Shown here one piece after another: positions 8,234-18,938 of a stretch of 64,000 bases of DNA (its first letter is position 1; every line of letters starts with the position of its first letter). Under the pieces are notes generated by a model. That model was not told the origin of the DNA. It did no database searches and saw nothing but the letters and a program-made list of their open reading frames with translations. The stretch is from Pseudodesulfovibrio sediminis (GTDB lineage: Bacteria; Desulfobacterota; Desulfovibrionia; Desulfovibrionales; Desulfovibrionaceae): the NCBI RefSeq assembly GCF_020886695.1, contig NZ_AP024485.1:2365001-2429000 (forward strand), read 5' to 3'. A program made the position numbers and the translations under genes.

Positions 8234-9316
8234 ATGGAAATAGATCAGGATTACCTGCTGGAAAGCTATAATTTCGAACTCCCTGAAGAGAACATCGCTC
8301 AGGCCCCGGCTGACCGGCGCGACGGTTCTCGCCTGTTGGTGCTTAACCGTAAAGAAGAAAGTCTGACCCCGGTCAACTTTACCGATCTTCTGGAGTACCT
8401 GCCCAAAAACGCCTTGCTGGTGGCAAACAATTCCCGGGTTATCCCGGCACGCATATTCGGCTCCAAGGCGACTGGCGGCAAAGTGGAATTCCTCCTGCTG
8501 ACACCACTTCCTCTCATAGAAAAAAAGGAAGAAAACGGCTGGCAGATCGCCAGGGTCGAAGGGCTGTTGCGGGCCTCGAAAACACCCAAACAGGGAACCG
8601 AAGTTACCTTTGCCGATACGTTCAAACTCATCCCTGAAGAAGCGGGACCGTTCGGCCGGTGGCAGGTCACCCTCAAATGGAAGGGCGATCTGACCAAACT
8701 ATTCTCGGAACACGGTCACCTGCCGCTGCCACCCTATATAAAACGACCGGACTCCACTGCCGACCGAGAACGATACCAGACCACCTATTCAGACGAATCC
8801 AAGACCGGATCAGTGGCCGCTCCCACTGCGGGACTGCACTTCACGCCAGAACTCCGCCAAAAGCTGGCTAACAACGGGTTCGAGTGGGCAGAGGTCACGT
8901 TATATGTGGGGTACGGAACGTTCAGTCCGGTACGATGCACGGATATTCGGGATCACGCCATGCACTCGGAATACATCGAAGTCCCGGAAGCCACGGCCCA
9001 TGCCATCAGGCAGGCCAAGAAAGAGGGCAGACCGGTCATTGCCGTTGGCACGACCAGCGCACGGACCCTGGAAGGCATGTTCCGCGAAATAGGTAACGTA
9101 TCGGAGTTTAAGGGAGAAACAGATATTTTCATCACTCCGGGGTATACGTTCAACGTCATCGACGGCATTCTGACAAACTTCCATTTGCCAGAATCATCTC
9201 TGATCATTATGATCTCGGCTCTTGCTGGCAGAAAAACCATACTTTCCGCCTATGAATTTGCTCTAGAAAATGGTTTTCGCTTCTTCTCGTATGGAGATGC
9301 GATGCTCATAAAATAA
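8234..9316 (+). CDS. queA: tRNA S-adenosylmethionine ribosyltransferase-isomerase QueA
   Basis: Transfers and isomerises the ribosyl part of S-adenosylmethionine onto preQ1-modified tRNA, giving epoxyqueuosine in GUN anticodons. 360 residues, full family length. Family landmarks include the opening LESYNFELPEENIAQAP, LLVANNSRVIPARI, APTAGLHFT, VTLYVGYGTFSPV, VGTTSARTLE and the terminal TNFHLPESSLIIMISALAG. It is divergent from the MerR-like gene, with a 157-bp AT-rich spacer, and is followed 44 bp later by korD. Confidence 0.97.
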   Translation: MEIDQDYLLESYNFELPEENIAQAPADRRDGSRLLVLNRKEESLTPVNFTDLLEYLPKNALLVANNSRVIPARIFGSKATGGKVEFLLLTPLPLIEKKEENGWQIARVEGLLRASKTPKQGTEVTFADTFKLIPEEAGPFGRWQVTLKWKGDLTKLFSEHGHLPLPPYIKRPDSTADRERYQTTYSDESKTGSVAAPTAGLHFTPELRQKLANNGFEWAEVTLYVGYGTFSPVRCTDIRDHAMHSEYIEVPEATAHAIRQAKKEGRPVIAVGTTSARTLEGMFREIGNVSEFKGETDIFITPGYTFNVIDGILTNFHLPESSLIIMISALAGRKTILSAYEFALENGFRFFSYGDAMLIK

Positions 9317-9360
9317 CTGCAGCTAACCTTTTAATATTACTAACTGAACGGGAGTAATAT

Positions 9361-9594
9361 ATGTCTCGAATTGAGGTCCAGGAAGACCGGTGCAAAGGGT
9401 GCTTGCTCTGTACCACAGTCTGCCCTGTTGACATCATCGTCCAGTCTGACCGTTTCAACGTCAGCGGCTATAAGGTCGCAGAGGTGCCCGAGGAAGACGC
9501 GGACAAATGTACCGGTTGTGCATCATGTGCACAGATCTGCCCTGATGTGGCGATCAAAGTCTACCGCACCCCGAAAACAAAAGGGGGCAAATAG
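9361..9594 (+). CDS. korD: 2-oxoacid:ferredoxin oxidoreductase delta subunit (2[4Fe-4S] ferredoxin)
   Basis: 77-residue polyferredoxin subunit with two cluster motifs, CKGCLLCTTVCP and CTGCASCAQICP, each typical of a [4Fe-4S] ligand set. It passes electrons from the oxoacid-oxidising core to ferredoxin. It is the first gene of korDABC, with GGGAG before its ATG; the alpha subunit starts one base after its stop codon. Confidence 0.93.
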   Translation: MSRIEVQEDRCKGCLLCTTVCPVDIIVQSDRFNVSGYKVAEVPEEDADKCTGCASCAQICPDVAIKVYRTPKTKGGK

Positions 9595-9595
9595 T

Positions 9596-10666
9596 ATGTC
9601 CAAGAACGAAGAACGTATTTTTGTCAAAGGCAATGAAGCCATTGCCCGTGGTGCTCTGGCCGCTAAGTGCAAATGTTTTTTCGGCTATCCCATCACTCCT
9701 CAGAATGATATCCCCGAATTCATGTCTTCAGCCATGATCAAGGCCGGGGGCGATTTTGTGCAGGCAGAATCCGAAGTGGCCGCAGCCAACATGCTGCTCG
9801 GTGCGGGTGCAGCCGGTATTCGCGCCATGACCTCGTCCTCCTCTCCTGGTATGTCCCTTAAGCAGGAAGCTATCTCATATATGGCTGGCTCAGAGGTTCC
9901 GGCGGTCATCGTCAATATCAACCGCGGTGGCCCTGGTCTTGGCGATATCGGACCGGCACAGGGTGACTACTATCAGTCAACCCGTGGTGGCGGACATGGT
10001 GATTATCGTCATTTCACCTTTGCTCCGAGTACTGTTCAAGAAGCATATGACGTAACCATCCGATCCTTTGATATAGCCTTTGAGCACCGTACTCCGGTCC
10101 TCATCCTCGGTGACGCCATTCTCGGTCAGATGAAGGAACCCATTGTTCCCTGGATCCCGGAAGATGTGGACGAGGAAGCTGGCCGCGATTGGGCTATTAC
10201 CGGCAAGACCGCAGACCGTGAAAAACGCCTTATAAAGTCCCTCTTCCTGCAGGAAGGAGAACTCGCCGGACAGAATAAACACCTCCAGGCCAAATATGAC
10301 GACTGGGCTGATCTGGCCGAATGCGAACAGTTTGAATGCGAAGACGCTGACCTCATCATCTGCGCCTACGGCTCCATTGGACGCATTGCTAAAACTGCTG
10401 TCCGCAAATTCCGCAAGCAAGGCAAGAAAGTCGGTCTGTTCAGACCTATTACTATCTATCCTTTCCCATCTGACGATCTGAAAGCATTGGCCGAACAGGG
10501 CAAACGTTTCCTCACGATCGAACATAACCTTGGTCAGATGGTTGACGATGTTCGCCTCGCCATCCGGACTGTGGCAGATTCCGACTTCTATGCCATCTAT
10601 CCCGGCAACCTGCCCACCCCGGACGAGCTCGAGGAGCCGATCCTCAACAGCCTGGAGGGTAAATAA
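9596..10666 (+). CDS. korA: 2-oxoacid:ferredoxin oxidoreductase alpha subunit
   Basis: 356 residues from the ATG at 9596; an open frame extends upstream across korD but in a different frame from it and is not real. The N-terminal pyrimidine-binding domain shows KGNEAIARGALAAKC, FFGYPITPQNDIPE and QAESEVAAANMLLGAGAAG; the C-terminal domain II has the YGSIGRIAK segment. With the beta and gamma subunits it converts a 2-oxoacid plus CoA to acyl-CoA, CO2 and reduced ferredoxin. The split DABC form fits 2-oxoglutarate or branched-chain oxoacid enzymes; the substrate cannot be read from sequence alone. Confidence 0.93.
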   Translation: MSKNEERIFVKGNEAIARGALAAKCKCFFGYPITPQNDIPEFMSSAMIKAGGDFVQAESEVAAANMLLGAGAAGIRAMTSSSSPGMSLKQEAISYMAGSEVPAVIVNINRGGPGLGDIGPAQGDYYQSTRGGGHGDYRHFTFAPSTVQEAYDVTIRSFDIAFEHRTPVLILGDAILGQMKEPIVPWIPEDVDEEAGRDWAITGKTADREKRLIKSLFLQEGELAGQNKHLQAKYDDWADLAECEQFECEDADLIICAYGSIGRIAKTAVRKFRKQGKKVGLFRPITIYPFPSDDLKALAEQGKRFLTIEHNLGQMVDDVRLAIRTVADSDFYAIYPGNLPTPDELEEPILNSLEGK

Positions 10667-11437
10667 ATGTCAGAAATGAATGAAAAGCTCGTATTCGACA
10701 AGCCCGATTCCGTCATTGATCGGCCCACCCATTACTGCCCCGGCTGCCATCACGGTATCGCCCACAGGCTGATCGGTGAGCTCATCGACGAAATGAATCT
10801 GGCAGAAAAAGTCCTCATGACCACCTCTATCGGGTGTTCGGTCTTCCTCTACAACTATCTCAATGTGGACGCTGTCGAAGCACCGCACGGCCGCGCTCCG
10901 GCAGTGGCGACAGGCGTCAAACGCGCCCGTCCCGATCACTTTGTGTTCACCTATCAGGGTGACGGCGACCTTGCCTCCATCGGCATGGCCGAGATCATGC
11001 ACGCCGCCAACCGTGGCGAAAAGATGTCCGTGATCTTCGTCAACAACACCGTCTACGGCATGACCGGCGGACAGATGGCTCCGACCACACTCATCGGGCA
11101 GATGACCACCACCACACCAGGTGGCCGGTGTCAGACCCATGAAGGTGCGCCCATCCGCATGACAGAGATCATCGCCTCCCTGGGCGGCGTCGCCTATGCT
11201 GCCCGTGGTTCCCTGGACAGTGTCAAAAACATCCGCAAGGCCAAAAAGTACATCAAGAAAGCCTTTGAATTCCAGGTCAACGAAGTGGGCTTCGGATTTG
11301 TCGAGCTGCTCTCCGGCTGCCCGACAAACTGGAAGATGACCCCGTTGCAGGCCAACGAACGCATACAGAAAGACATGATCCCATACTTCCCGCTGGGCGT
11401 GTATAAAGACGTGTCCGAGGAAGGAGGTATCTGCTAA
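10667..11437 (+). CDS. korB: 2-oxoacid:ferredoxin oxidoreductase beta subunit (TPP-binding)
   Basis: 256 residues with CPGCHHGI near the N-terminus and the thiamine-diphosphate/Mg motif GDGDLASIGMAEIMHAANR followed by VIFVNNTVYGMTGGQMAPTT, the typical beta-subunit fold of the OFOR superfamily. The ATG follows the korA TAA directly, and its stop overlaps the korC start (TAATG), so the genes are translationally coupled. Confidence 0.94.
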   Translation: MSEMNEKLVFDKPDSVIDRPTHYCPGCHHGIAHRLIGELIDEMNLAEKVLMTTSIGCSVFLYNYLNVDAVEAPHGRAPAVATGVKRARPDHFVFTYQGDGDLASIGMAEIMHAANRGEKMSVIFVNNTVYGMTGGQMAPTTLIGQMTTTTPGGRCQTHEGAPIRMTEIIASLGGVAYAARGSLDSVKNIRKAKKYIKKAFEFQVNEVGFGFVELLSGCPTNWKMTPLQANERIQKDMIPYFPLGVYKDVSEEGGIC

Positions 11438-11979
11438 TGCGATACATAGATTCCATCATCGCGGGCTTCGGTGGCCAGGGCGTCATGCTCATCGGCAACC
11501 TGCTCGCCTACGCAGGCATGAAAGACGGCCTCAACGTCACCTACATTCCGGTCTATGGCCCGGAAATGCGCGGCGGTACGGCCAACTGCACCGTGGTCCT
11601 GTCCGAGGAAGACATCGGGTCCCCGATCATCCATTCCCCGGCCTCCCTCATCGCCATGAACCGTCCCTCTCTGGACAAGTTCCAGGACAGGGTCATTGAT
11701 GGCGGCGTCCATATCATCAACTCCTCGCTCATCGACATGGAGCTGGCCGATACGGATCGCCTCAAATGCTTCGGCGTACCCTGCAACGAGATCGCCGACG
11801 AACTCGGCAATACCCGCATGGCCAACATGGTCGCCATCGGCGCCTTTGTGCAGGCAACGGGAATCATTCCCCTGGATGCGGTCATCAGTTCGCTGGAGAA
11901 CGTCATCTCCGCACGCTACCACAAGCTCATCCCGGCCAACACCAAAGCCATCGAAGCAGGCGCAAAACACGTCAGCTAG
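11437..11979 (+). CDS. korC: 2-oxoacid:ferredoxin oxidoreductase gamma subunit
   Basis: 180 residues, with the gamma-domain signature IAGFGGQGVMLIGNLLAYAG at the N-terminus and GPEMRGGTANCTVVLS near residue 45, both diagnostic of the OFOR gamma family (CoA-binding domain). Last gene of korDABC; a strong terminator follows at 12001. Confidence 0.94.
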   Translation: MRYIDSIIAGFGGQGVMLIGNLLAYAGMKDGLNVTYIPVYGPEMRGGTANCTVVLSEEDIGSPIIHSPASLIAMNRPSLDKFQDRVIDGGVHIINSSLIDMELADTDRLKCFGVPCNEIADELGNTRMANMVAIGAFVQATGIIPLDAVISSLENVISARYHKLIPANTKAIEAGAKHVS

Positions 11980-12000
11980 CAGAGTACGGTATATTGAAAA

Positions 12001-12037
12001 GTCCCTGATCCGCATACGCGGACCAGGGACTTTTTTT
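12001..12037 (+). terminator. Rho-independent terminator of korDABC
   Basis: GTCCCTG and CAGGGAC arms extended by TCCGC/GCGGA, loop ATAC, followed by seven T (12031-12037). Confidence 0.93.
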
Positions 12038-12185
12038 ATGCCCTCAGTCCTACCATCTCTCTTCCCCAATCTGCATGGTGTCGCTGCTTTCGAGGATAAA
12101 AATAAAATGGTGGGTAACGGATTATTCTTGCTTTTCGATCACCGTTGTATTGAATGGTACATTTAGCTCATTGTACCCACACAAT

Positions 12186-12221
12186 AAAAAAAACGACCTG
12201 CCGATTCAGCTCGACAGGTCG
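12186..12221 (-). terminator. Rho-independent terminator of the DUF39 gene
   Basis: Minus-strand stem CGACCTG / CAGGTCG (12194-12200 with 12215-12221), extended by TCGA/TCGG partial pairing, followed by an eight-base T-run, 24 bp past the stop codon at 12245. Confidence 0.88.
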
Positions 12222-12244
12222 CAGTATTTCAGTACGTTCGGATG

Positions 12245-13414
12245 TTAGAAACTGGGGATGTCCTCGACTTTCTCGGTCAGCAGGAAATCTCCCTTTTCAA
12301 TCCAATCCTTGAGCTTGTCGGCAACTTCAAGGGACATCTTGTAGCTGGTCACCGGCACGGTGGCAGTCTTCTTGCCATTGACCATGACTTCACCACTGCG
12401 CAGATCCTCGAAACTTACACGCGCCAACTCGCGGGGGATGCCATTGGGATAATCATAGCCATAATCTTTGACCGGCATGCTAATGTCTGCGTCAGACACG
12501 CCTGTGAACCAGGCCATCTCCTCGTTGAGCATGGGAATCGGAATACCCACACCCACAGCCAGAGAGATACCGTAGCCGATGATCGACTGGGCGCGGACAT
12601 ACCGCGCGGACATCTTTTTGAAATCACCTTTGAGCATCAAGGTGCCGGAACCGTTCTCCGGAATACCGCGCTCATTGCGCTGCGGCTTCTGCACATGCTG
12701 GGTGCCTTCGCCGATGACATACCCGATGCCGCCGCCGAGGAAGATACGCGTACCGATGCCGATGGTCTTGTAGTACGGATCATTGAAGGGCGGTGAAAGT
12801 TGCCCGGCCGTGGCATAGTTGCAATTGGAGCAGTTTGCCTTGAGCGGTCCCATGTACGTGTAAATGGAGCGGCTGGTCAGGTTCACGGCCGCATTATAGT
12901 TCTGATAGCAGTTGCGCGGATTGAGCATGATCGCGTTGGGCAGATCGGCCAGGGTCACGTCCTTGTCCAGCTCGCGGCGGGGATAACAATCGGTCCCATA
13001 GGCCTCGGCACGCAGATGCACGGCCTTGCCACGGAGCAAATCTTCCATGACATGCCCTCCACCGTACGCAAAGCGACCGGGATGAACCTTGTTAAGGGGA
13101 TCGTCCTCAGAAGGCTCTGTGCACCCCAAATACGCGTCTACAGCGGCAATGCCTGAGTAGCAGGGGACATTATTCAGCCACATCTTCGATACTTTCATCA
13201 CAGGAGGCTGCTGACCGATGTTGAACAGCAACCCCGATGAACACATGGGCGAGAACGTTCCGGTGGTGACAACGTCAACCTCCTGGGCCGCCTTGACCTT
13301 ACCCTCTTTCTTCACAATGGCGATCATTTCTTCGGCATTGACCACAACGGCTTTGCCCGTGCGGATACGCTCATTGATCTCCTTAACCGTCTTATTCACT
13401 TCATACTGCGCCAT
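12245..13414 (-). CDS. DUF39 homocysteine biosynthesis protein (aspartate-semialdehyde sulfurtransferase type)
   Basis: 389 residues of the DUF39 family. In methanogens and Desulfovibrio, genetics implicates this family, together with a NIL-domain ferredoxin, in making homocysteine from aspartate semialdehyde and sulfide, replacing the acetyl- or succinyl-homoserine route. Seen here: TTGTFSPMCSSG near residue 50, PCYSG, the cysteine-rich NCSNCNYATAGQLSPP near 195 and GGGIGYVIGEGTQH. No CBS pair is fused and no NIL/ferredoxin partner is in the window. Start ATG at 13414 with GAGG upstream. It has a long structured leader and its own terminator. Confidence 0.85.
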   Translation of the reverse strand: MAQYEVNKTVKEINERIRTGKAVVVNAEEMIAIVKKEGKVKAAQEVDVVTTGTFSPMCSSGLLFNIGQQPPVMKVSKMWLNNVPCYSGIAAVDAYLGCTEPSEDDPLNKVHPGRFAYGGGHVMEDLLRGKAVHLRAEAYGTDCYPRRELDKDVTLADLPNAIMLNPRNCYQNYNAAVNLTSRSIYTYMGPLKANCSNCNYATAGQLSPPFNDPYYKTIGIGTRIFLGGGIGYVIGEGTQHVQKPQRNERGIPENGSGTLMLKGDFKKMSARYVRAQSIIGYGISLAVGVGIPIPMLNEEMAWFTGVSDADISMPVKDYGYDYPNGIPRELARVSFEDLRSGEVMVNGKKTATVPVTSYKMSLEVADKLKDWIEKGDFLLTEKVEDIPSF

Positions 13415-13907
13415 AAAGGATGCCTCTCTTATTATTTGCCGCTTGGAATCCGACTGCCACTCACGACAGCTGCGAGCGATTCCCTGTGGACCTGGCAGCT
13501 CAGACTAAACAGAATTGTCCGAGAACCTTTGAAAACTCTCTGTAGCGCCTTCTGACGGCTTTGTGGAAGCCGTCACCACGGGGCGCCCTGTGCGTAACGT
13601 CAGCCTGTTGTAATCGAAAAACGTCCGAAGGAAAACAAGCTTGTTACCTGACCGTTTTCATACAGAACAACCATCGGCCGCATCAACGGCAGAATCCTGT
13701 TTCAAGGCATGTCGCTCATGCCCGTCAAATACGGTGCAGAGACAATATTTCATCGCCTGAAAAACGCCTCGCAAAGCTTGGCATTTCCTCTAATATAAGG
13801 TATAGATCGAAATGGTTTTCGAGATTTTGTTTAGACACTAATCTTGAGAATTTTTAATCAATAAATTCAAGTGCATGTAAACTGGCCTCAAAACCCAAGA
13901 TGACATA
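13415..13907. other. 493-bp intergenic region, probable origin region (oriC candidate)
   Basis: It separates dnaA (rightward) from the DUF39 gene (leftward), and most genes beyond it on the right point right. The last 120 bp before dnaA are AT-rich (13781-13870), a plausible unwinding element. Only weak DnaA-box resemblance was found (TGTGGA at 13486 and 13563), so the exact origin is unproven. A perfect 8-bp stem hairpin (13554-13574, GACGGCTT / AAGCCGTC) and a GGAATC/GATTCC inverted repeat near 13445-13484 lie in the DUF39 leader. The open frames here show no protein character. Confidence 0.5.
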
Positions 13908-15206
13908 GTGAAAGACTCGCTCCGACAACACTTCCTTCAGACATGCGCAGAAGATGAACTCAAGCGCTGGTTCGACCCGTTGCAATTCGATTATTCGGAA
14001 GAGAATAAACGGTTGACCGTGGGTTTTCCCCATGCCTTTTTTGCCAAATGGTTCGAAGCCGATATTCAGGATAAATTCGAAGCCCAGCTGAATCTGTTTC
14101 TCGGAAACGGCTATCTGGTCAGTTACAAGGATTCCGAAACAGCCGACCGTCCCAAGGGCGTGCAGGTTGCCGATGTCGTCAAACGTATTGATTTCCCTTT
14201 TGGTCAGGAATTTACCTTTGACACCTTTCTGATCAACAAGAAAAACTATTTTCCCATTGCCTCGGCCAAGGAAGTCGCCAAACAGAGTGGTTCGCTTTTC
14301 AACCCGTTCATCATTTGCGGCCCCGGGGGATCGGGCAAGACCCATCTCCTCAAATCCGTCGGTAACGAAATTTCCAAGAAACATGATTATTCGACCATTT
14401 TCATGGGTTCAATGGACGAGCTGAATTCGTTATACTCCATCCGGTTCAAGGGTGATCCTTTCAAGGCCCGGAATTATCTGTTCGAATACGACTTCCTGTT
14501 CATCGATGATTTTCACAAGATCCGTGAATATCCCCATTTTCAGCAGGAACTCGTGAATATCTTCAACCATTTTTACGACAACAAGAAGCAGATGGTGCTG
14601 GCCTGTCGTGAAAAGGTGACCAGTTATGATTTCATGGAGGAATCCCTCCAGTCCCGTCTTGGATGGGGGCTGATCGTCACCCTGAAGGAGCCGGACCTTG
14701 AGATCCGTGTGGGCTACATCCAGCGTCAGGCCCGGGCAAAACGCCTCAGCCTGACCAAGGAACAGATCCTAACCCTTGCCCAGCGGTTTTCCGATTTCCG
14801 CTACCTCCAGGGTATCCTGCTCAAACTCTTTGCCTTCAAGGAGCTGGTCAAGCAGGAACTCACCCAAAAGGACTTTGAACATATCCTGGCCAATACCGAG
14901 GAAAAAACCACGGATGACCTCACACCCAAGAAGATTCTCAATGTGGTCAGTGAACATTTCAATGTCCATGTCAAGGATCTGACCGGCACCAAACGGCACC
15001 AGCATATAGCCCAGGCGCGTCAGGTTGCCATGTACCTGTGCCGACAGATGCTCAACACATCCTACCCGGCTCTGGGACGTGCCTTTGGTGGTAAGGATCA
15101 CTCTACAGTCTTGTATTCAGTTAAAAAAATCGAACAATTACAAGAGGATGATTTCGAATTGAAACAACTGTTGAAAACGTTGAAGAATAAATGTCGCATG
15201 GCGTGA
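13908..15206 (+). CDS. dnaA: Chromosomal replication initiator DnaA (divergent type)
   Basis: 432 residues from the GTG at 13908, which has only a weak ribosome binding site. The AAA+ core has Walker A GPGGSGKT (138-145), Walker B FLFIDDFH and sensor-type segments. Domain IV has the DNA-recognition signature ARQVAMYLCRQML and FGGKDHSTVLYSVKKI near the C-terminus. Domains I and II are short and diverged from the Escherichia coli type. First gene of the dnaA-dnaN-gyrB-gyrA block. The origin-proximal order leaves little doubt about identity. Confidence 0.94.
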   Translation: MKDSLRQHFLQTCAEDELKRWFDPLQFDYSEENKRLTVGFPHAFFAKWFEADIQDKFEAQLNLFLGNGYLVSYKDSETADRPKGVQVADVVKRIDFPFGQEFTFDTFLINKKNYFPIASAKEVAKQSGSLFNPFIICGPGGSGKTHLLKSVGNEISKKHDYSTIFMGSMDELNSLYSIRFKGDPFKARNYLFEYDFLFIDDFHKIREYPHFQQELVNIFNHFYDNKKQMVLACREKVTSYDFMEESLQSRLGWGLIVTLKEPDLEIRVGYIQRQARAKRLSLTKEQILTLAQRFSDFRYLQGILLKLFAFKELVKQELTQKDFEHILANTEEKTTDDLTPKKILNVVSEHFNVHVKDLTGTKRHQHIAQARQVAMYLCRQMLNTSYPALGRAFGGKDHSTVLYSVKKIEQLQEDDFELKQLLKTLKNKCRMA

Positions 15207-15353
15207 TCATAAGTGAAAAGACACTTTTTACGAGTACGAAGTTCTGTATTCACAACATTGAGTGTTCAAAAAAATAATAATAATTCCTTACCCTTAATTA
15301 GTTAAGGAACAAAGGAACTGATCTAATAAATCTCAATAAAGGAGATATTTTTT
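15207..15353. other. AT-rich dnaA-dnaN spacer
   Basis: 147 bp, very AT-rich, with a DnaA-box-like GTATTCACA at about 15247 and the small palindrome CTTAATTAGTTAAG near 15295. It could serve as a second DnaA-binding or unwinding region, or simply as the dnaN promoter; AAAGGAG precedes dnaN. Confidence 0.35.
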
Positions 15354-16523
15354 ATGTTTCTGAAAGTGAACAGAGATGAAATCATTGAAGGGCTCCAGAA
15401 GTCTGCGAATATCATCCCGGCGAAAACGGGTGCCGCATTCCTTCGTACCATCTGGCTCCAGTGCGAAAATGGAAACCTCAATATCATGAGTACGGATTCC
15501 AATCTGGAGTTCATGGGATCATATCCGGCCACACTGGAAGGCGAAGGTCTTGCCGGTGTCCAGGGACGTGCTTTTTATGACCTGGTGAAGCAGCTGAGAA
15601 GCGATCAGGGGGAATTGATCATACATACCGATGAAGCCGATCAGAACGTTCTGGTGGAGCAGAAGGCGAGAAAATACAAATTTCCTGTGAATGATCCTGA
15701 ATGGTTTCAGAAGTTCTCCAACTTTCCCGAAGACGGTACTGTTTTCTGGTCAGGCGATTTCCTCCATGAGATCATCGACAAGATCGCGTTCTGCATTTCC
15801 GATGAAGACTCCATGGAAGCCATCGCGTGCATCTATCTGGTACCGCGAGAGAAGATGGGCGTGAACACTGTTGAAGTCTGCGGCTTGAATGGTCACCAGT
15901 TCGCCATGTTCAATTTCGTGAACGATGATATCTTTGCCATGCTTCCTGAAGAGGGTGTGCTCATTCAGAAGAAGTACCTGACAGAGTTGAAGAAGTGGCT
16001 GACAGCCGATGAGATAGAGTTGGCCATCTCAGACAAGCGTCTCTTTTTCCGGACCGGTGACAAGCGCGAGACATTCACCTTGCCGCTGTCCTATTACCAG
16101 TATCCGAACTATCACAACTTTTTGGCGAAGCTGGGTGATGACGATGTTTCCACATTGGAAGTAAACCGTCATGATCTGGTGGACGCCCTGTCTCGTGTGG
16201 CCCTGTTCAACACTGATTCCAACAGGTGCGCCTATTTCTCGTTCAATGGTTCAGAGGTGACTGTTTCAGCTCAGGGCCAGGAGACCGGTACTGCCCGTGA
16301 ATCCATTGACGCCACATTTAACGGCGATATGGAAAGGATTGCCTTTCCCACCAGGAATCTGATCGAGATCCTGAATCACTTCAACTCCGATATCGTGAAA
16401 TTCACGTTGACCGGAACGGAAGCACCCTGCGGTCTGACAGGAGTGGATGACAAGGATTACAATGTCATTGTTATGCCTATGATGATCCAGGAAGAGACTT
16501 ACTATACCGAGGAAAACGCATAA
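15354..16523 (+). CDS. dnaN: DNA polymerase III beta sliding clamp
   Basis: 389 residues, three-domain sliding clamp that tethers DNA polymerase to DNA. Recognised from length, position after dnaA, the N-terminal MFLKVNRDEIIEGLQKSANI and the C-terminal VMPMMI segment, the family's conserved ending region (usually PMRL-like, here diverged). Good ribosome binding site AAAGGAG before the ATG. gyrB begins at the base right after its stop codon. Confidence 0.95.
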   Translation: MFLKVNRDEIIEGLQKSANIIPAKTGAAFLRTIWLQCENGNLNIMSTDSNLEFMGSYPATLEGEGLAGVQGRAFYDLVKQLRSDQGELIIHTDEADQNVLVEQKARKYKFPVNDPEWFQKFSNFPEDGTVFWSGDFLHEIIDKIAFCISDEDSMEAIACIYLVPREKMGVNTVEVCGLNGHQFAMFNFVNDDIFAMLPEEGVLIQKKYLTELKKWLTADEIELAISDKRLFFRTGDKRETFTLPLSYYQYPNYHNFLAKLGDDDVSTLEVNRHDLVDALSRVALFNTDSNRCAYFSFNGSEVTVSAQGQETGTARESIDATFNGDMERIAFPTRNLIEILNHFNSDIVKFTLTGTEAPCGLTGVDDKDYNVIVMPMMIQEETYYTEENA

Positions 16524-18923
<2,400 letters not shown>

Positions 18924-18938
18924 ATTAGAGGCAACTCA

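Noticed and set aside
13440-13600. Cobalamin or SAM riboswitch in the DUF39 leader
   Set aside because: Stems are present but the conserved core boxes of these riboswitches are not.
13561-13857. 98-codon frame in the spacer before dnaA
   Set aside because: Composition unlike a protein, crosses hairpin and AT-rich segments; more consistent with a non-coding origin or leader region.
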